The notes under the pieces: model-generated | What the model was told of the DNA's origin: nothing | The model's input: the letters and a program-made list of their open reading frames with translations, nothing else | Database searches by the model: none | NCBI GenBank assembly: GCA_947044365.1 | Contig: OX345637.1 | Coordinates: 4,140,501-4,204,500 of the forward strand | Origin: Petrosia ficiformis | Lineage: Eukaryota; Porifera; Demospongiae; Haplosclerida; Petrosiidae | Direction of reading: 5' to 3' | DNA: 64,000 nucleotides | Position numbers and translations under genes: made by a program | Shown here: positions 1-11,227 of the stretch, one piece after another | How the letters are laid out: the number at the start of each line of letters is the position of its first letter | Position numbering within the stretch: the first letter of the stretch is position 1

Positions 1-189
1 GTACGTAATAGTCCTAAAAAAGATAATTAGCATATTGAAGGATATATCAAAAGAAAAAGGTATGCAAACAAAGTTGGGATGTGACCTTATTAGACTAATA
101 ATTGCATAAATAATCATAATTATTATTAGTCAAACCATCTTAGTATAATCTTAAATACGTACATGTAAGTAGTTTGGGATTTAACTTGT

Positions 190-1720
190 AAAGGCTCTGG
201 AGTCTGGACTTATCATGACTGTTTTGATAATGCAATGTTGCTAACTGTTTGCTTTTTACAAAAACAAATGAAATTAGATAAATAATTTATCATATACGTA
301 GATACCTGGAAATATCACTTAAGATAAGTGTATTATTCACAACAATTCAGACATATCTACTGTTCACTACAATAATGACTTGTATTTCACATTGTATGGA
401 TTGTAACTTAATTAAAATGTTCTACAACATGTAATAAAGAGAGATGAGGTACATGTGCATAAAAAAGATAATTAGGTACATACTGAATATATGCTCCATA
501 TACTAATTAAGATATCATACATGTGTTCATTTGTACAGTGGAAATTATAGTCCTATGTATACTATTAGTGACCACAATAATATGCATAGTCAGCAATATC
601 TGTGAGAAAAGGCAAGCCTACTCTGACTATTGTGAAGTCATGACTCTTGAGATTATGAGGTGTCAATGTTTTCCAATATCCAATCACTGAATTTGAGTAA
701 ATTATTATAGTTACTATGGCAACTATAATACAATATCATGTAAATGTGCAGTACCTGACATTATTAAGTTTAGTTGACTGTCACCTTATTCAAGTGTAGC
801 TCGATCCCATCATAGTATGTAAATTTAATAAAGTCAGGTACTGTATATTGTAGTATTATACTATTATAGATAATTATAATACGTCTGCAAAAACAATTTA
901 ATTGTGAAGCCAAACCTAATTAATTATTTTTTTAAATACAGGAAATAAGTGTTTAGAGAATAAAAAAATGGCAATCAAGCACAGAAATTCTATGGCTTTT
1001 TCAGAAGTTTCAGATGATATATAGGAACCTCTAATTGACCAATGAGATTAGAAGATTTCACTAAAATAATGAATATTGTAGGTAAGAGCTAATGAAAAGT
1101 TTGGTATTTGTATAAAATTAGGAAAGAAAAGTCAACTGCAACTTTTCAAACACATCTACTGTTCATTTACAATATTATAATAGTACTTTTGTATATACAG
1201 TGCACGTGTATAATTGTAGATAACATTATGGTAATTAAATATTGCATACACAACAAATTGATAACTGACAATCATTGCTGATTTCAGATAATCACTGTGG
1301 AATATTCCAGATGGCATTTTAGGTGTTGAATTATTATGATCTAATTGATAAGTTACAATAACATGTATTGCATAATCTTCTAGAACCTTCTGATTGTTTG
1401 TGTACATTCAAAGTATCACAATAATAATTATATACACATATATAACACCCATACCTTGTCAGCAATATTAATTATCACTTTTTAAGAAAAGGCAGCCCTA
1501 CTCTTGAGAATGTGTCGTGCTATTGACTATCAATACTCTTTAGATTGTGAGGTGTCAATGTTTTAATTTTTTATTAGATACATCCTGCTATGGCAAAACT
1601 TCACAGTAACAATAGGTTTTATAAATCCTTCAAAGTAACTATAAATGTAGGACTACAGTTAACACTCACCTGGTCCAAACTCAAGACAAAATGTTAGAAG
1701 AAGCTACACAGAGCTGCAGT
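190..1720. repeat. Duplicated segment, copy 1 (no gene)
   Basis: First of three diverged copies of one segment (others at about 3295-6810 and 8345-12104). Shared landmarks include a stretch around 410-460 with 'taataaagagagatgaggt' (also near 4280 and 10190) and 'cagatgatatataggaacct' near 1010 (also near 4845 and 11015). There is also a splice-donor-like patch near 1665-1700, here in inverted orientation. Two copies of a roughly 100-bp sub-repeat beginning 'gtcagcaatat' lie at about 588-690 and 1458-1565. I see no coding sequence; the short ORFs here have no recognisable domain. Bases 1-180 also resemble the start of copy 3. Confidence 0.7.
749..843. mobile_element. MITE family A, internally deleted copy
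   Basis: A 95-bp element whose left end CAGTACCTGACATTATTA is nearly the reverse complement of its right end (TAATAAAGTCAGGTACTG, one mismatch). Longer relatives occur at 10567-10812 and 50873-51133. They share the ends and the 'ccatcatag' subterminal motif, so this copy looks internally deleted. No coding capacity. The equivalent position in duplicated segment copy 2 (around 4640) lacks it. Confidence 0.7.
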
Positions 1721-2193
1721 AGATTTGCCTTTTATGGAAATATATTCATTATAACAAGCATACTTGTGCTATAACAGATTCATAATTGGCTTACCCTCGG
1801 GTATACATCCCTCAGGCTCAGTGATTATAATTCTGATGTGTAGCACTCGTAGGTGTGTTATAATACATACATATATAACAAGACCTCTTAGGAAATATCC
1901 TTTTGCAAGTACAGTATAAAAGGTGTTTCAGTATACTAAAACATATACTTATGTACATGTATACACACGTGTACACCACACTCAAAACAAGTTATTATGG
2001 CCCATAGGGCCATCCCTATGATTGCTTTCCATGGGGTTTAATGTATATATATATATATATATTCTTGTGTCACTTGCGTGAGTATGCGTTGTATACGTAT
2101 TTAAGGAAGTTGCGTCATTCTGGGGGGCTCGGTCAATTAATGGGCGTGGTGCGTAAAAGAATGCGCACTTAGCCACGCTGAAGCTCTACAGAC

Positions 2194-2810
2194 TAGTGAT
2201 GGGCGATACCTTTTTTTCCCAGTTCGGTACGATACCGAGTACTTTGAAGCTTGGAACCGAAGGTACCGAGTATGATACCAAGTACATAGTTTGTGCGCAT
2301 GCGCAGAAAACTATTGAGTCAGTTTGTGCAAGTATATGAAGACAATGTGTGTGTATTAATAAAATTTAATGTTTACTGAAAGTATAGTCTGTATTGACGA
2401 GAGAAATAGATAGTGTGAGGAATACTGTCACTTTGTGGTCACAATTCTAGATTATCATGTTGAGGAAGAGCAGAATATCGGCATTTTTTGGCTTCAACCT
2501 ATTTCGCCTCTCGGAAACCAATTGACCAGCCTTTGAGAAAAGTCGTTCCAATGGAACTGATGATCCAGGGATGAATAAGAACTATAATTATTTTTAAAAT
2601 TATTGTTGCAGGTGATAATAATAATTATTATTAAAATTGAAAAAATAACGAGTCAATATTATTATTAGATTATATTAACAAATATTAAGGTTAAGTGGGT
2701 GTGGTTATGGTATCGAACGTAGTCGGTTCTGTTTCCAGTAATGGGTACCAACAGTTTGTGTGCTGGAACCGAAGTATCGAGTACTTGGGTACCGGTATCG
2801 CCCATCACTA
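2194..2810 (-). mobile_element. hAT-superfamily transposon, deleted copy, with 8-bp TSD
   Basis: The ends TAGTGATGGGCGATACC and GGTATCGCCCATCACTA are perfect 17-bp inverted repeats. The flanks are a perfect 8-bp direct repeat, CTACAGAC (2186-2193 and 2811-2818). An 8-bp target duplication together with this kind of terminus is characteristic of hAT transposons. At 617 bp it is far too short for an intact element, but it still contains the transposase C-terminal coding remnant described separately. It is inserted inside a family E element. Confidence 0.88.
2445..2580 (-). pseudogene. hAT transposase C-terminal dimerisation region remnant
   Basis: Read on the minus strand, the sequence gives a stretch with PGSSVPLERLFSKAGQLV followed by SERRNRLKPKNADILLFLN. 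This matches the conserved hAT C-terminal dimerisation block (typically a P-x-S-x-x-x-ER-x-FS-x-AG pattern followed by a RRNRL-type motif and LxFL). A stop follows shortly after the LFLN motif, as expected for a C-terminus. The upstream catalytic part and zinc finger are missing, so this is a fragment of a decayed or internally deleted transposase. Confidence 0.85.
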
Positions 2811-3748
2811 CTACAGACCAGCAGAAAGAAAAGCTGTGTAGTATACGTAGAAACTAGAACTAATAGCTAGCTATTCTACCTGAAATATATTCTTAAAGTT
2901 CTACAAGGTTCTTTAAAAGGTAAACAGAGTAGATAACCAAAATAATAACTATAAAGGCTGATGTGTTTCAGGCATCATAAAAATAGCCATGATTACTGAA
3001 TGCTGGACACCACAAAGCAGTCATAGGGATACTTTGTTCTTCACTTAAATTTGTAAAGCAATCATAGGGATGTTTTTTTTTCTCTATATACACTTGTTGA
3101 CCTGCTAATGTTTTTCATTAGACAAAATATTTGGTGCTTCATGAGATTTGCTATCAGTATTAATTACCCATATACATGTATAGTACATTTGTACATGTAC
3201 ATGTAGTTCATACATGTATAGTTCATTCAAGCATGTACATGTATTTGCATAACATATTGTGTTTGACCTGTACATGTAATGATGAAAGTAGTTGATAGTA
3301 AACACCACTATACAATGTACTTATGCTAGGTTAACTTGACCACATGGCTAATATATAATTATTATACAGGAATTCATAAAACCTCAGAGGTTACATGTGT
3401 ACTGAATGTTTGAATGTATAAATAATCCTCATAAAAAAGGAGGGAGGAAAGAAAGAGAGACATTTGGCTATACAATGTATATAATATAGTACATAATTCT
3501 GAAGGATATGTGAGGAACTCTTTAGGTATAACTAGTCATAATTGAGTGTTTCACAATTTAAGTCAACAATACATGCCATTATTATTGCAAATTACATATA
3601 TACTCAATATTCAGCAGGAATTGAATAACTGACGAATCAGATTGCAGAATATCACTAGTAATTATGAACACAAATCAGAAGAGTATAATTATTTTCACTT
3701 ACAAGACAAAACTTTAAGAGGGATTGTCATTACTCTACATACATGTAC

Positions 3749-4023
3749 TAGTGGTGCATCGATAAGAGATTTTACCGATATTCCAATATTATTCTAAATA
3801 TATACCGATAACCGATACTGATCCAATATTATATCAAGCTTTTGGTTTCTGATTCTTTGAGCATTTTCTCAATAATTATGAGTATCATAAAAGCAATTAA
3901 TGACACAAGAAATGGTCTACTTTTTACAATATAGGTTGTATCTTTCAGAAATACTAATATACTAAAAATAATGGCCGATAACAACCAATACTGATTACAG
4001 ATCTGATTATCAGTGCATCGCTA
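3749..4023. mobile_element. hAT-like MITE
   Basis: The left end TAGTGGTGCATCGATAAGA and the right end (read in reverse, TAGCGATGCACTGATAA) resemble the TAG-G-GTGCA-CGATA termini common in hAT elements. The interior has repeated 'accgata' words. Flanks acatgtac and acacatac could be a decayed 8-bp target duplication. About 275 bp, non-coding. Confidence 0.55.
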
Positions 4024-4389
4024 ACACATACAAATAGCTACAAATATGAATTTACTCTTTTATGTGTGAAATGTTTGAAACATTAAATTGTTATACATGC
4101 ATATACATGTATATACATGTATATTACATGTATATTTAGATTTATTAACATCAGTACTACAGTTGTGTAGAATATTTCCATGGTAACCTACAACAATTCA
4201 GTCATTTCACTACAATAGTGATGTTTATTTCACAATGTGTACATTTGTAACTTAGTTATTAATGTTCTATAACACATAATAAAGAGAGATGAGGTACATG
4301 TGATAACTACATAACTGAATATGTTCTATATACTAATTAATGAGTTCATTTGTACACTGCAGACCAGAATACACTCAAAAGCATTATCT

Positions 4390-4584
4390 ACATGTAGTCA
4401 GCAATATGTGAGAAAAGGCAAGCCTATTCTGACTGCTGTGAGGTCATGCTCTTGAGATGATGAGTGATTGGATATTGGAAAACATTGACACCTCATAATC
4501 TCAAGAGTGTTAATAGTCATTATAGGATGACTTCATAATAGTCAGAGTAGAATTGCCTTTTCTCACATATTGCTGACTACATGT
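4390..4584. repeat. Inverted repeat from head-to-head sub-repeats
   Basis: The sub-repeat 'gtcagcaatatgtgag' at 4397 recurs as its reverse complement ending at about 4584, with arms of roughly 80 bp and imperfect pairing. Single copies of the same unit occur at about 588, 1458 and 10361, so this site is a back-to-back duplication of a dispersed unit that could form a hairpin. Confidence 0.65.
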
Positions 4585-5130
4585 CTTTTTTACTATTTGA
4601 ACTGAGAAATTATTGTAGTTACTATGGTAACATATATAATATACTATTATACATTGTAGATCAGAACTGCTACAATATTCAAAGATTATATATAATTATA
4701 ATACTACTGCAGAAACAATTTAATTACAAAGTGTGAAGCTCAACTGAATTAATTATTATTAATCTGAAAATACAGTAAATAAATGTTTAGAGAATAAAAA
4801 TGGTCATCAAACACAGAAATTCTATGGCTTTTTTCATCAGTTTCAGATGATATATAGGAACCTCTAATTGATCAAAATATAATATATTATAAGTGAGAGT
4901 GAAAACTTTGGCATGTGTATAAAATTAGGAAAGAAAAGTCAACTGCAACTTTCTATTGTTCATTATATAGTGTAACATTGTAGAGAACTTTGTGGTAAAA
5001 TAAGTAATTGATAAATGCACATTCATTCTAGACTAAAGGTATTTTAGGTGTTGAATTATTATGATCTAATTGCAATAACATGTATTGCATAATCTTCTAG
5101 AACCTTCTGATTGTTTGTGGCCAAACTACT

Positions 5131-5159
5131 GCACTTCTCTTAACATTTTGTCTTGACAG
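5131..5159 (+). other. Possible non-coding 5' exon with donor, oxygenase gene
   Basis: The sequence before 5160 ends '...ttgtcttgacag' followed by gtgagt, a strong splice donor. The same patch with its donor is preserved in the other two copies of the segment: plus strand ending at 11700, and minus strand at about 1668-1700. In copies 2 and 3 it lies about 0.3-1 kb upstream of the gene or gene fragment. A conserved donor without an ORF suggests an untranslated first exon, possibly spliced to the acceptor-like 'gtgtag' at about 6105-6110. This is inference only. Confidence 0.3.
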
Positions 5160-6135
5160 GTGAGTATTGTAGTCTGTGCCATTGTGGCTGATGGCAGGTT
5201 TATATCTGATTATCAAAACCTGTGGGTGCTTTGAAAGTTTTGTCATATAGGGATATACGTATATGTATACATAATTATATATACACATATAATAGATTAT
5301 TCTTCTGTCATATACATCTATATTAAAGAAGTTATGTTGTTTCAAGAGGCTCAAGTTATTCAATGGGCGTGAAATATAAAGAATGCACACATGAGCTATA
5401 AATATAGAGCAACTGAATTTTGCATGATCCTCACCTAATTGTCATATTATTTGCAGATTTATATACAAGTTAATTTATCCTATAATTATGGGTGGTGTGT
5501 TTCATGAAACTTTTGTTAGCTTTATAACATACATGTTCAAAGATTCTAACTTGCTTTGTAGGAAAGAGGAGTCGTTAAGACAACCAGTGATGTAAAACTC
5601 GTGCATGAGTCTGGAAGACTGAAAGAACCCACACCTAGCTGACCATTTTTGATAGCTTCTAGTATGATAGAGAAAATATTAGTGAGTGCTTGTTCTTGCC
5701 ACTTCAGAGAAGTGTATATATACATGCCAAGTATGGATGTCCAGGAGTGTCCAGTTCTTGAGGTACAGCGGGGTCACACATACACATTTTTCAAAACCAT
5801 TTACAGTAACCCTCTCGAAGGGGGAGGGTCAATGATCAATATGCAGTACAGCAGGACTTGTATTACAGCCACTAATAGTTGTTGTACATCAAATACAGTG
5901 CAAAAAGTAGCATTTTAAAAGTAAGAAGACTAGTTCGGAAAAATAATTAACTTGTTGACTTTCAGACATGAGAAAGTCAGCAATGGCCTCATAATCATGG
6001 AGGTGTAACAGTTTGCTTGCAAAGGCAGGCCTTAAGTGTTTACTAACCACAGCTGCTATCAGAGGATATAAAAAGCATTCATCATGCTTCTGATAATCAT
6101 TGAGGTGTAGCAACTATCCCAGACTGACAAAAAAG

Positions 6136-7500
6136 ATGGCTCTTCAAGTAAATGCTCATGAACAAGTTTTAGTAAACTTGGGAAAGGCTGCTAAAGGTAT
6201 TGAGAGTAGATTCTGTTGTGGAGGAGTACTTAGCTCTCCTAGTAAGATTGAGGTACTCTATAAGAAACCTAGTGGAGATTGGTCTCAACATCCGGTAGTG
6301 TTTCCTGGTGCTAGTGAGTCTGACTTACTAAATCTAATTGATGTTTGCTCCATTGCAAGTTTTGGATTTGATGGTAAAGATGTCATTGATCACACCTATC
6401 GTGATGCCCTCAAACTTGATCCTCAAAACTTCATGACTTCCTTCCAACTGGGTAGCACAGATATTTTGAATGAAATTTCTTCTCTAATGGTTCCTGATAA
6501 TATAAACATGTCTTCTGGAGTCCAAGCTGAGCTATACAAACTGAATATATATTCTAATGGTGGACACTTCAAAGCACATGTTGATACACCTCGTTCTCTA
6601 CTAATGTTTGGTAGTCTAGTCTTGTGTCTTCCTCTCCCATTTACAGGTGGATCTCTTGTTACCCGTCATCGAGGTCGACAGATTTGTTTTGATTGGTCAT
6701 CTTCTCCCGAAACTACAAATGACAAGATATGTTGGGCCTCATTCTTCAGTGATGTAGAACATGAGGTACTTCCTGTTACTAGTGGTTATCGTGTCACTCT
6801 CACTTATAATCTCTATCAGAACTTTGAAATGGAAACACTATCTACATTTGATGCAAAAGCTGTACCTCTTTACACTGAGCTCTGTACAGCTTTACAAACT
6901 CCTCATTTCATGAGACAAGGAGGAATACTTGGTTTTAGTTGTCAACATGTTTATGTCATGGAATATTTGAATATAACTCAAATCTTGCCCAGACTTCTGA
7001 AAGGGTCAGATCGTATAGTTTATAGTGTGTCTAAATCATTAGGTCTCTCTGTTGCTGTGAGGTCTATTGCTAGAGACGAATACCGGAGGACCGAATGGGG
7101 TCTTCCAAAATTCTCTAAATTTGTTGTTCGTGATTATTATAAAGAAGATGAGGAGGAAGATGATGTCCTCACAGAGATGTTTGGAAACGCCTTTAGTACC
7201 ACAAACATCACTTGGTGTCACAATTTGAGCAAATGGGAACCAGCTGGAACTACTATGAGGTACGGTAATAATGTAACTCTAGATTTATTTTATCAAGCAG
7301 CAGCTATTCTTGTAGGAGTTCCCAAGTGGAATACTAAACGAGCTCAAATTGGAACAAGTCGAGTGAATGACGAAACAGAAACACAAGAAGACAGTAAGAA
7401 ACCCAAAACAGAAGAAACAGAGAATGAAGAAGATGATATTAAGATTAATATTGATGAACTACTTTCTAAAGCTAAATCAATTAATGATGATAGCTGTTAA
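6136..7500 (+). CDS. 2-oxoglutarate/Fe(II) dioxygenase-like protein
   Basis: Single-exon gene of 454 codons. The frame is open further upstream but has no ATG before 6136, which has a good context (AAAAGATGG). Residues 134-151 carry the jelly-roll pattern YKLNIYSNGGHFKAHVDT, giving the iron-binding pair H148-x-D150. The distal histidine is H209 in VEHEV, and R219 in SGYRVTLTY is the likely 2-oxoglutarate-binding arginine, so the HxD...H...R set is complete. The central domain (about 130-230) resembles prolyl-4-hydroxylase-type oxygenases; the substrate is unknown. The C-terminus (about 410-440) is highly acidic and lysine-rich and probably disordered. A short second acidic run sits at 336-344. 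There is no signal peptide or membrane segment, so it is probably cytosolic or nuclear. A collapsed duplicate lies at 12007-12104. I cannot name an orthologue. Confidence 0.85.
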   Translation: MALQVNAHEQVLVNLGKAAKGIESRFCCGGVLSSPSKIEVLYKKPSGDWSQHPVVFPGASESDLLNLIDVCSIASFGFDGKDVIDHTYRDALKLDPQNFMTSFQLGSTDILNEISSLMVPDNINMSSGVQAELYKLNIYSNGGHFKAHVDTPRSLLMFGSLVLCLPLPFTGGSLVTRHRGRQICFDWSSSPETTNDKICWASFFSDVEHEVLPVTSGYRVTLTYNLYQNFEMETLSTFDAKAVPLYTELCTALQTPHFMRQGGILGFSCQHVYVMEYLNITQILPRLLKGSDRIVYSVSKSLGLSVAVRSIARDEYRRTEWGLPKFSKFVVRDYYKEDEEEDDVLTEMFGNAFSTTNITWCHNLSKWEPAGTTMRYGNNVTLDLFYQAAAILVGVPKWNTKRAQIGTSRVNDETETQEDSKKPKTEETENEEDDIKINIDELLSKAKSINDDSC

Positions 7501-7567
7501 AAATAATATGATGTTGATTGAGTTGTACTTTGAATTGTAATATTTAACACATTTTGTTTGTATATTT

Positions 7568-8285
7568 ACCCTCGCCGCGTAGCGTAGGCGGAAGGGTACG
7601 GTAATCGTTTTGTCTGTGTGTCTGTCTGTTAGCATTTTTTCTGGAAAAATAAAGACATTGACATTTCAAAAGGGGTACTGGTAGACTTCAAGGAAAAAAA
7701 ATAACGTAGGAATTCTTCTAAAAACCTTTTGGTTATAAAGTTATGACAATTTTTATAACTCACAGTTACCGTTTCACGACTTTAAGATGAAACGAGGGCA
7801 ATAACGAGAGTAAATATGGACACACAAACACAAGTATCCTGTTTCATGGCTGTCGCTAGCCATGAAACACTTCAAACCACCAAAACAATCGAGGTAATGG
7901 TTGCTACTACACCACCATTGATGCAAGATAGAAAGCTACCTAGCTCCACCTACAGGTATGTGCACGTACGTGCATGCTTGCATACTAAACATGTGGTTAG
8001 AGGTGATTCTTTCACACGGAGACTTTAGAGGTAGACTTGAGAACTTTTTCGAAGGAAAACAGAGAATAAGATGTAAGATATATATACAAATTATACATTT
8101 CTTTGATATTCTTATTTTGTCTTTTAGGATATAAAGTATATATAGCAGTTTTAATTAATGCCCATAAATGTTTTTCAAATTTATATTTCTATTCCATGTA
8201 ACAAAAGTATTGTTTGTTTCATACACTTATTATATATATTTTTTAAATGGAGTGCTTTGTATTACTTTGCCATGTAGGCGAGGGT
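7568..8285. mobile_element. Repeat element with ACCCTCGCC termini
   Basis: The segment begins ACCCTCGCCGCG and ends GGCGAGGGT, a 9-bp inverted terminal match, and is visibly richer in CG dinucleotides at its ends than the surroundings. Inside, around 7840-7868, a 10-bp stem (GTTTCATGGC / GCCATGAAAC) forms a hairpin. The element directly follows the oxygenase gene, so part may serve as its 3' UTR. The 70-codon ORF inside has no recognisable domain. Family unknown. Confidence 0.5.
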
Positions 8286-9371
8286 CCCATCCCGACAGCG
8301 CTCGTTTGTTTTGTTTTGCAAATAAAATCATATGTTAATAGGGAAATACATTGAAGGACAGCAAAAGCAAGAATTATGCAAACAAGGTTGAAATGTGATG
8401 GTTTTCGGGATAACAAATTTATGAAAAATAAGTATGATAACTTTTATTATTTAGGTCTGAAAGCATACGTCTGTACAGTTCTTCCAATAATTATTTCTTT
8501 AAATACATGTAAAATTGTAACCCTGAAACTCGAGATACAGTCTCTGACAGTTTTGATGTCATTTGTAGCAGTCTTCTGGTTCTGAAATTTTTAACTGCTA
8601 TAGTGGGTCACTATGATGGGGAATGGATGGAAGTCTGCAAACCCATTTTAAAAATATTAATATAGTATTTTGTATACATGTTTGAGCTACACAAGTCATT
8701 AACCCAAGCATATTTCCAAAAATGCATTCGTCAATCGTTTTGTTAAATGTAATGATCTTTTGTCATTTTGTGTCTACTTGTCTGCTCAAATTCTTTGTAA
8801 ATATGGAAAAAGCTGACATTAAACTTCAGGTATCACCGTTTTTGCAAAAACACATACTTGTGGCGTGACAAATTATTATACGTGTAATTTAATTTAATTG
8901 ATATTACGGTAAAGCATCTGTGTACCATAACCTTAAACTAAGATTATAATATTATAACTTTTATAAGTGCAGAATTAAACATAATAGTCAAACCACTTTC
9001 ATACAGTCTTACATACATGTACATGTAACTATATAATGGTAAATAGCACTGTACAATATGTAGCAGTACTTATGCAAGGTAAGTCATGATGACCAAATGG
9101 CTAGATTATCAGATTATACACAGGAGAATACTGAATTCATAAAACTTCAGAGGTTACATACAGTACATAGGTGAAAACATATGCAAGTTTGAGTGTACAA
9201 AAAATGTATGTAAATAATCCTCATAAAGGAAAGAAAGAGACATTTGGCAACATATAATATAATACATACATGAAAAATCATGTGTCTAGCATGCTAGCAA
9301 AAGGTGTAGAAACGATTAACAAACAAACACAACCAACAAGCAGCCACAATAGCTGATAAAAGTCATAAAAT

Positions 9372-9752
9372 ACAGCCACAAAGGGCTTAGAAGGTATTAA
9401 AAATAACAATTAGCCACCATGGCTTAGAAAATAACAATCCACCATATATGGCTTAGAAATAACAATCAGCCACTATGGCTTAGAAAAATAAAAATCAGTC
9501 ACCATCGCTTAGAAAAAAAACAATCAGCCACCGTGGCTTAGAAAAATAACAATCAGCCACCATGGCTTAGAAAAATAACAATCAGCCACCATGGCTTAGA
9601 AAATAACAATCAGCCACCATGGCTTAGAAAATAACAATTAGCCACCATGGCTTAGAAAAATAACAATCAGCCACCATGGCTTAGAAAATAACAATCAGCC
9701 ACCATGGCTTAGAAAATAACAATCAGCCACCATGGGCTTAGAAAATAAGAGG
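9372..9752. repeat. Minisatellite, about 28-bp unit
   Basis: About 13 head-to-tail units built on 'aataacaatcagccaccat' plus 'ggcttagaaa', with length variation in the A runs. The equivalent place in segment copy 2 (between about 3495 and 3500) has no array, so the expansion followed the duplication. Confidence 0.85.
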
Positions 9753-10566
9753 CCATAATGTAATTCTAAAAGGATATGTGAGAAACTCTAACTAGTCATA
9801 ATTGACAATTTAGAATGAAGTGAACAATGTTTGTCATTTTTATTGCAAATATATTACATATTCTGTTAATGGTTCGTAATATGTAGTGTTCTCAATACTC
9901 ATTGTCATGATTCTTTAAATTTATTACAAAGAATATTTTGGCCTGAAGGTTTTCATCATAAATAAACATGTACATTTAGATCCACACAACTGTTAGAAGT
10001 ATAGAAACATCTCAGTTACCTAAAGTCCAATTAAGGTACCTGGTTAATATTACCAACTATATGTAGTTCTATTTTATATATTCCATACAAACTAAAGTAT
10101 TTAGACTATAATATAAATAGTTGCTAAGCAGCAGGAATCATGTAGATTTGTAACTTAGTTATTAAAAACAAAATGTTCTACAACATGCAATAAAGAGAGA
10201 TGAGGTACATGTCCACAATAAAGATAATTACATACTAATTGTCAAACTGTCACATACTTATCATATAATTATGTGCTTATTTGTACAGTGGAAATTAAAA
10301 TCCTATGTATGTATACTATAATATGTACACATGCATACCCTCAAAAGGATGTATATAATAGTCAGCAATATGTGAGAAAAGGTCTGACTATTGTGAAGTC
10401 ATGCTATAGTGACTATTAATACTTATGAGTTGTCAATGTTTTATATTTAAGCTGAGAAATTATTATAGTTACTATGGTAACATATTTAATTATATATATA
10501 CAATACATGTACATGATATAAACACATAATTATATTATAATTATGTGTATATATCAAGTACATGTA

Positions 10567-10812
10567 CAGTACTTGACATTATTAAGTTTACATACTATCA
10601 CTGTACTTCCATTGACTACAGTGTACATTGTGAGTGAACTACACTGTACCTCGAATATACTACACAGTATTACACCTTATTACTATGCTATCACATAAAA
10701 ATGTAAAGGGATTCACACATTACTGTGATTACAGTACAAAGTAGTACTATAGTACTACTTAGAAGTACAGTTGACTTATTCCCATCATAGTATGCTTAAT
10801 AGCCAGGTACTG
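10567..10812. mobile_element. MITE family A, long copy
   Basis: A 246-bp element, from CAGTACTTGACATTATTA to a right end TAATAGCCAGGTACTG, with imperfect terminal inverted repeats. The interior is closely similar to 50873-51133 (shared 'ttccattgactac', 'gaatatactacacagtatta' and 'gtagtactatagtactactt'). Non-coding. It lies in segment copy 3 at the same place as the deleted copy 749-843 in segment copy 1. Confidence 0.75.
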
Positions 10813-11098
10813 TGTATTGTAGTATTATACTATTACAGATCAAACGTGCCTCCCTATTCAGTGATTATATAATTACAATACTTCTGCAGAAACAATTTAA
10901 TTACATATATAGTGTGAATAAATTTTTAAAAACTGAAAATGCAGTAAATAAATGTTTAGAGAATGAAAATGGCTATCAAACACAGACATTCTATGGCTTT
11001 TTCAGAAGTTTCAGATGATATAATAGGAACATCTAATTGACCAATTAAATCGGACAGAGCTATTATCACTGCACATACACTACACAGGGTAATAATAC

Positions 11099-11227
11099 TC
11101 ATAACATTAAGTGGAATTTATTACATCTAAAACAAGTTGTATGAGATGCACTAAACTTATTCCGAAGTTCTTGTGCATCCCAGCATCTTCTGCACCAGTC
11201 TAAAGCATTGCGGTAAAGGTTTTTGTT
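11099..11227 (-). pseudogene. Possible LYR-motif exon fragment
   Basis: On the minus strand, after a CAG acceptor-like site at 11228-11230, 42 codons read NKNLYRNALDWCRRCWDAQE followed by LRNKF and a cysteine-containing tail, then a stop. The LYR...RNAL pattern and following ALR-like residues recall LYR-family mitochondrial proteins such as the complex I subunit NDUFB9. However, there is no upstream coding exon in view, and the alternative frame is also open. I treat it as a decayed fragment or a chance match. Confidence 0.2.

Larger units (their letters stand above)
2011..3072. mobile_element. MITE family E, interrupted by a hAT element
   Basis: Ends CATCCCTATGATTGC (2011) and GCAATCATAGGGATG (to 3072) are exact inverted repeats. 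Internal landmarks are 'gtcaattaatgggcgtggtg' near 2133 and a purine-rich stretch. Related copies occur at about 24310-24592 and 63375-63775, with fragments near 5330-5400, 20220-20330 and 33730-33775. Non-coding. The hAT-type insertion at 2194-2810 splits it; removing that insertion and one 8-bp target duplication restores a normal family E element of about 440 bp. Confidence 0.7.
3295..6810. repeat. Duplicated segment, copy 2 (carries the oxygenase gene)
   Basis: Second copy of the triplicated segment. About 3295-3600 matches about 9035-9270 plus 9760-9860. About 4150-5200 matches about 10130-11710 (and about 190-1700). About 5240-5400 matches 11770-11880, 5994-6110 matches 11898-12006, and 6711-6808 matches 12007-12104. 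The matches are collinear with insertions and deletions, which indicates old tandem duplication of the locus. Only this copy retains the full 2OG oxygenase-like reading frame. Confidence 0.75.

Noticed and set aside
5889..6113. Minus-strand ORF of 74 codons just upstream of the oxygenase gene
   Set aside because: It overlaps the duplicated 5' flank and is not preserved as an open frame in the other copies; no domain.
6100..6135. Upstream extension of the oxygenase reading frame
   Set aside because: It would begin with TTG; the first ATG in frame is at 6136 with a good initiation context.
9372..9752. GCCACCATGGC, the optimal vertebrate Kozak context, repeated in every minisatellite unit
   Set aside because: In each unit the ATG is followed by GCT and then TAG, so no protein could be made; coincidence of the repeat sequence.
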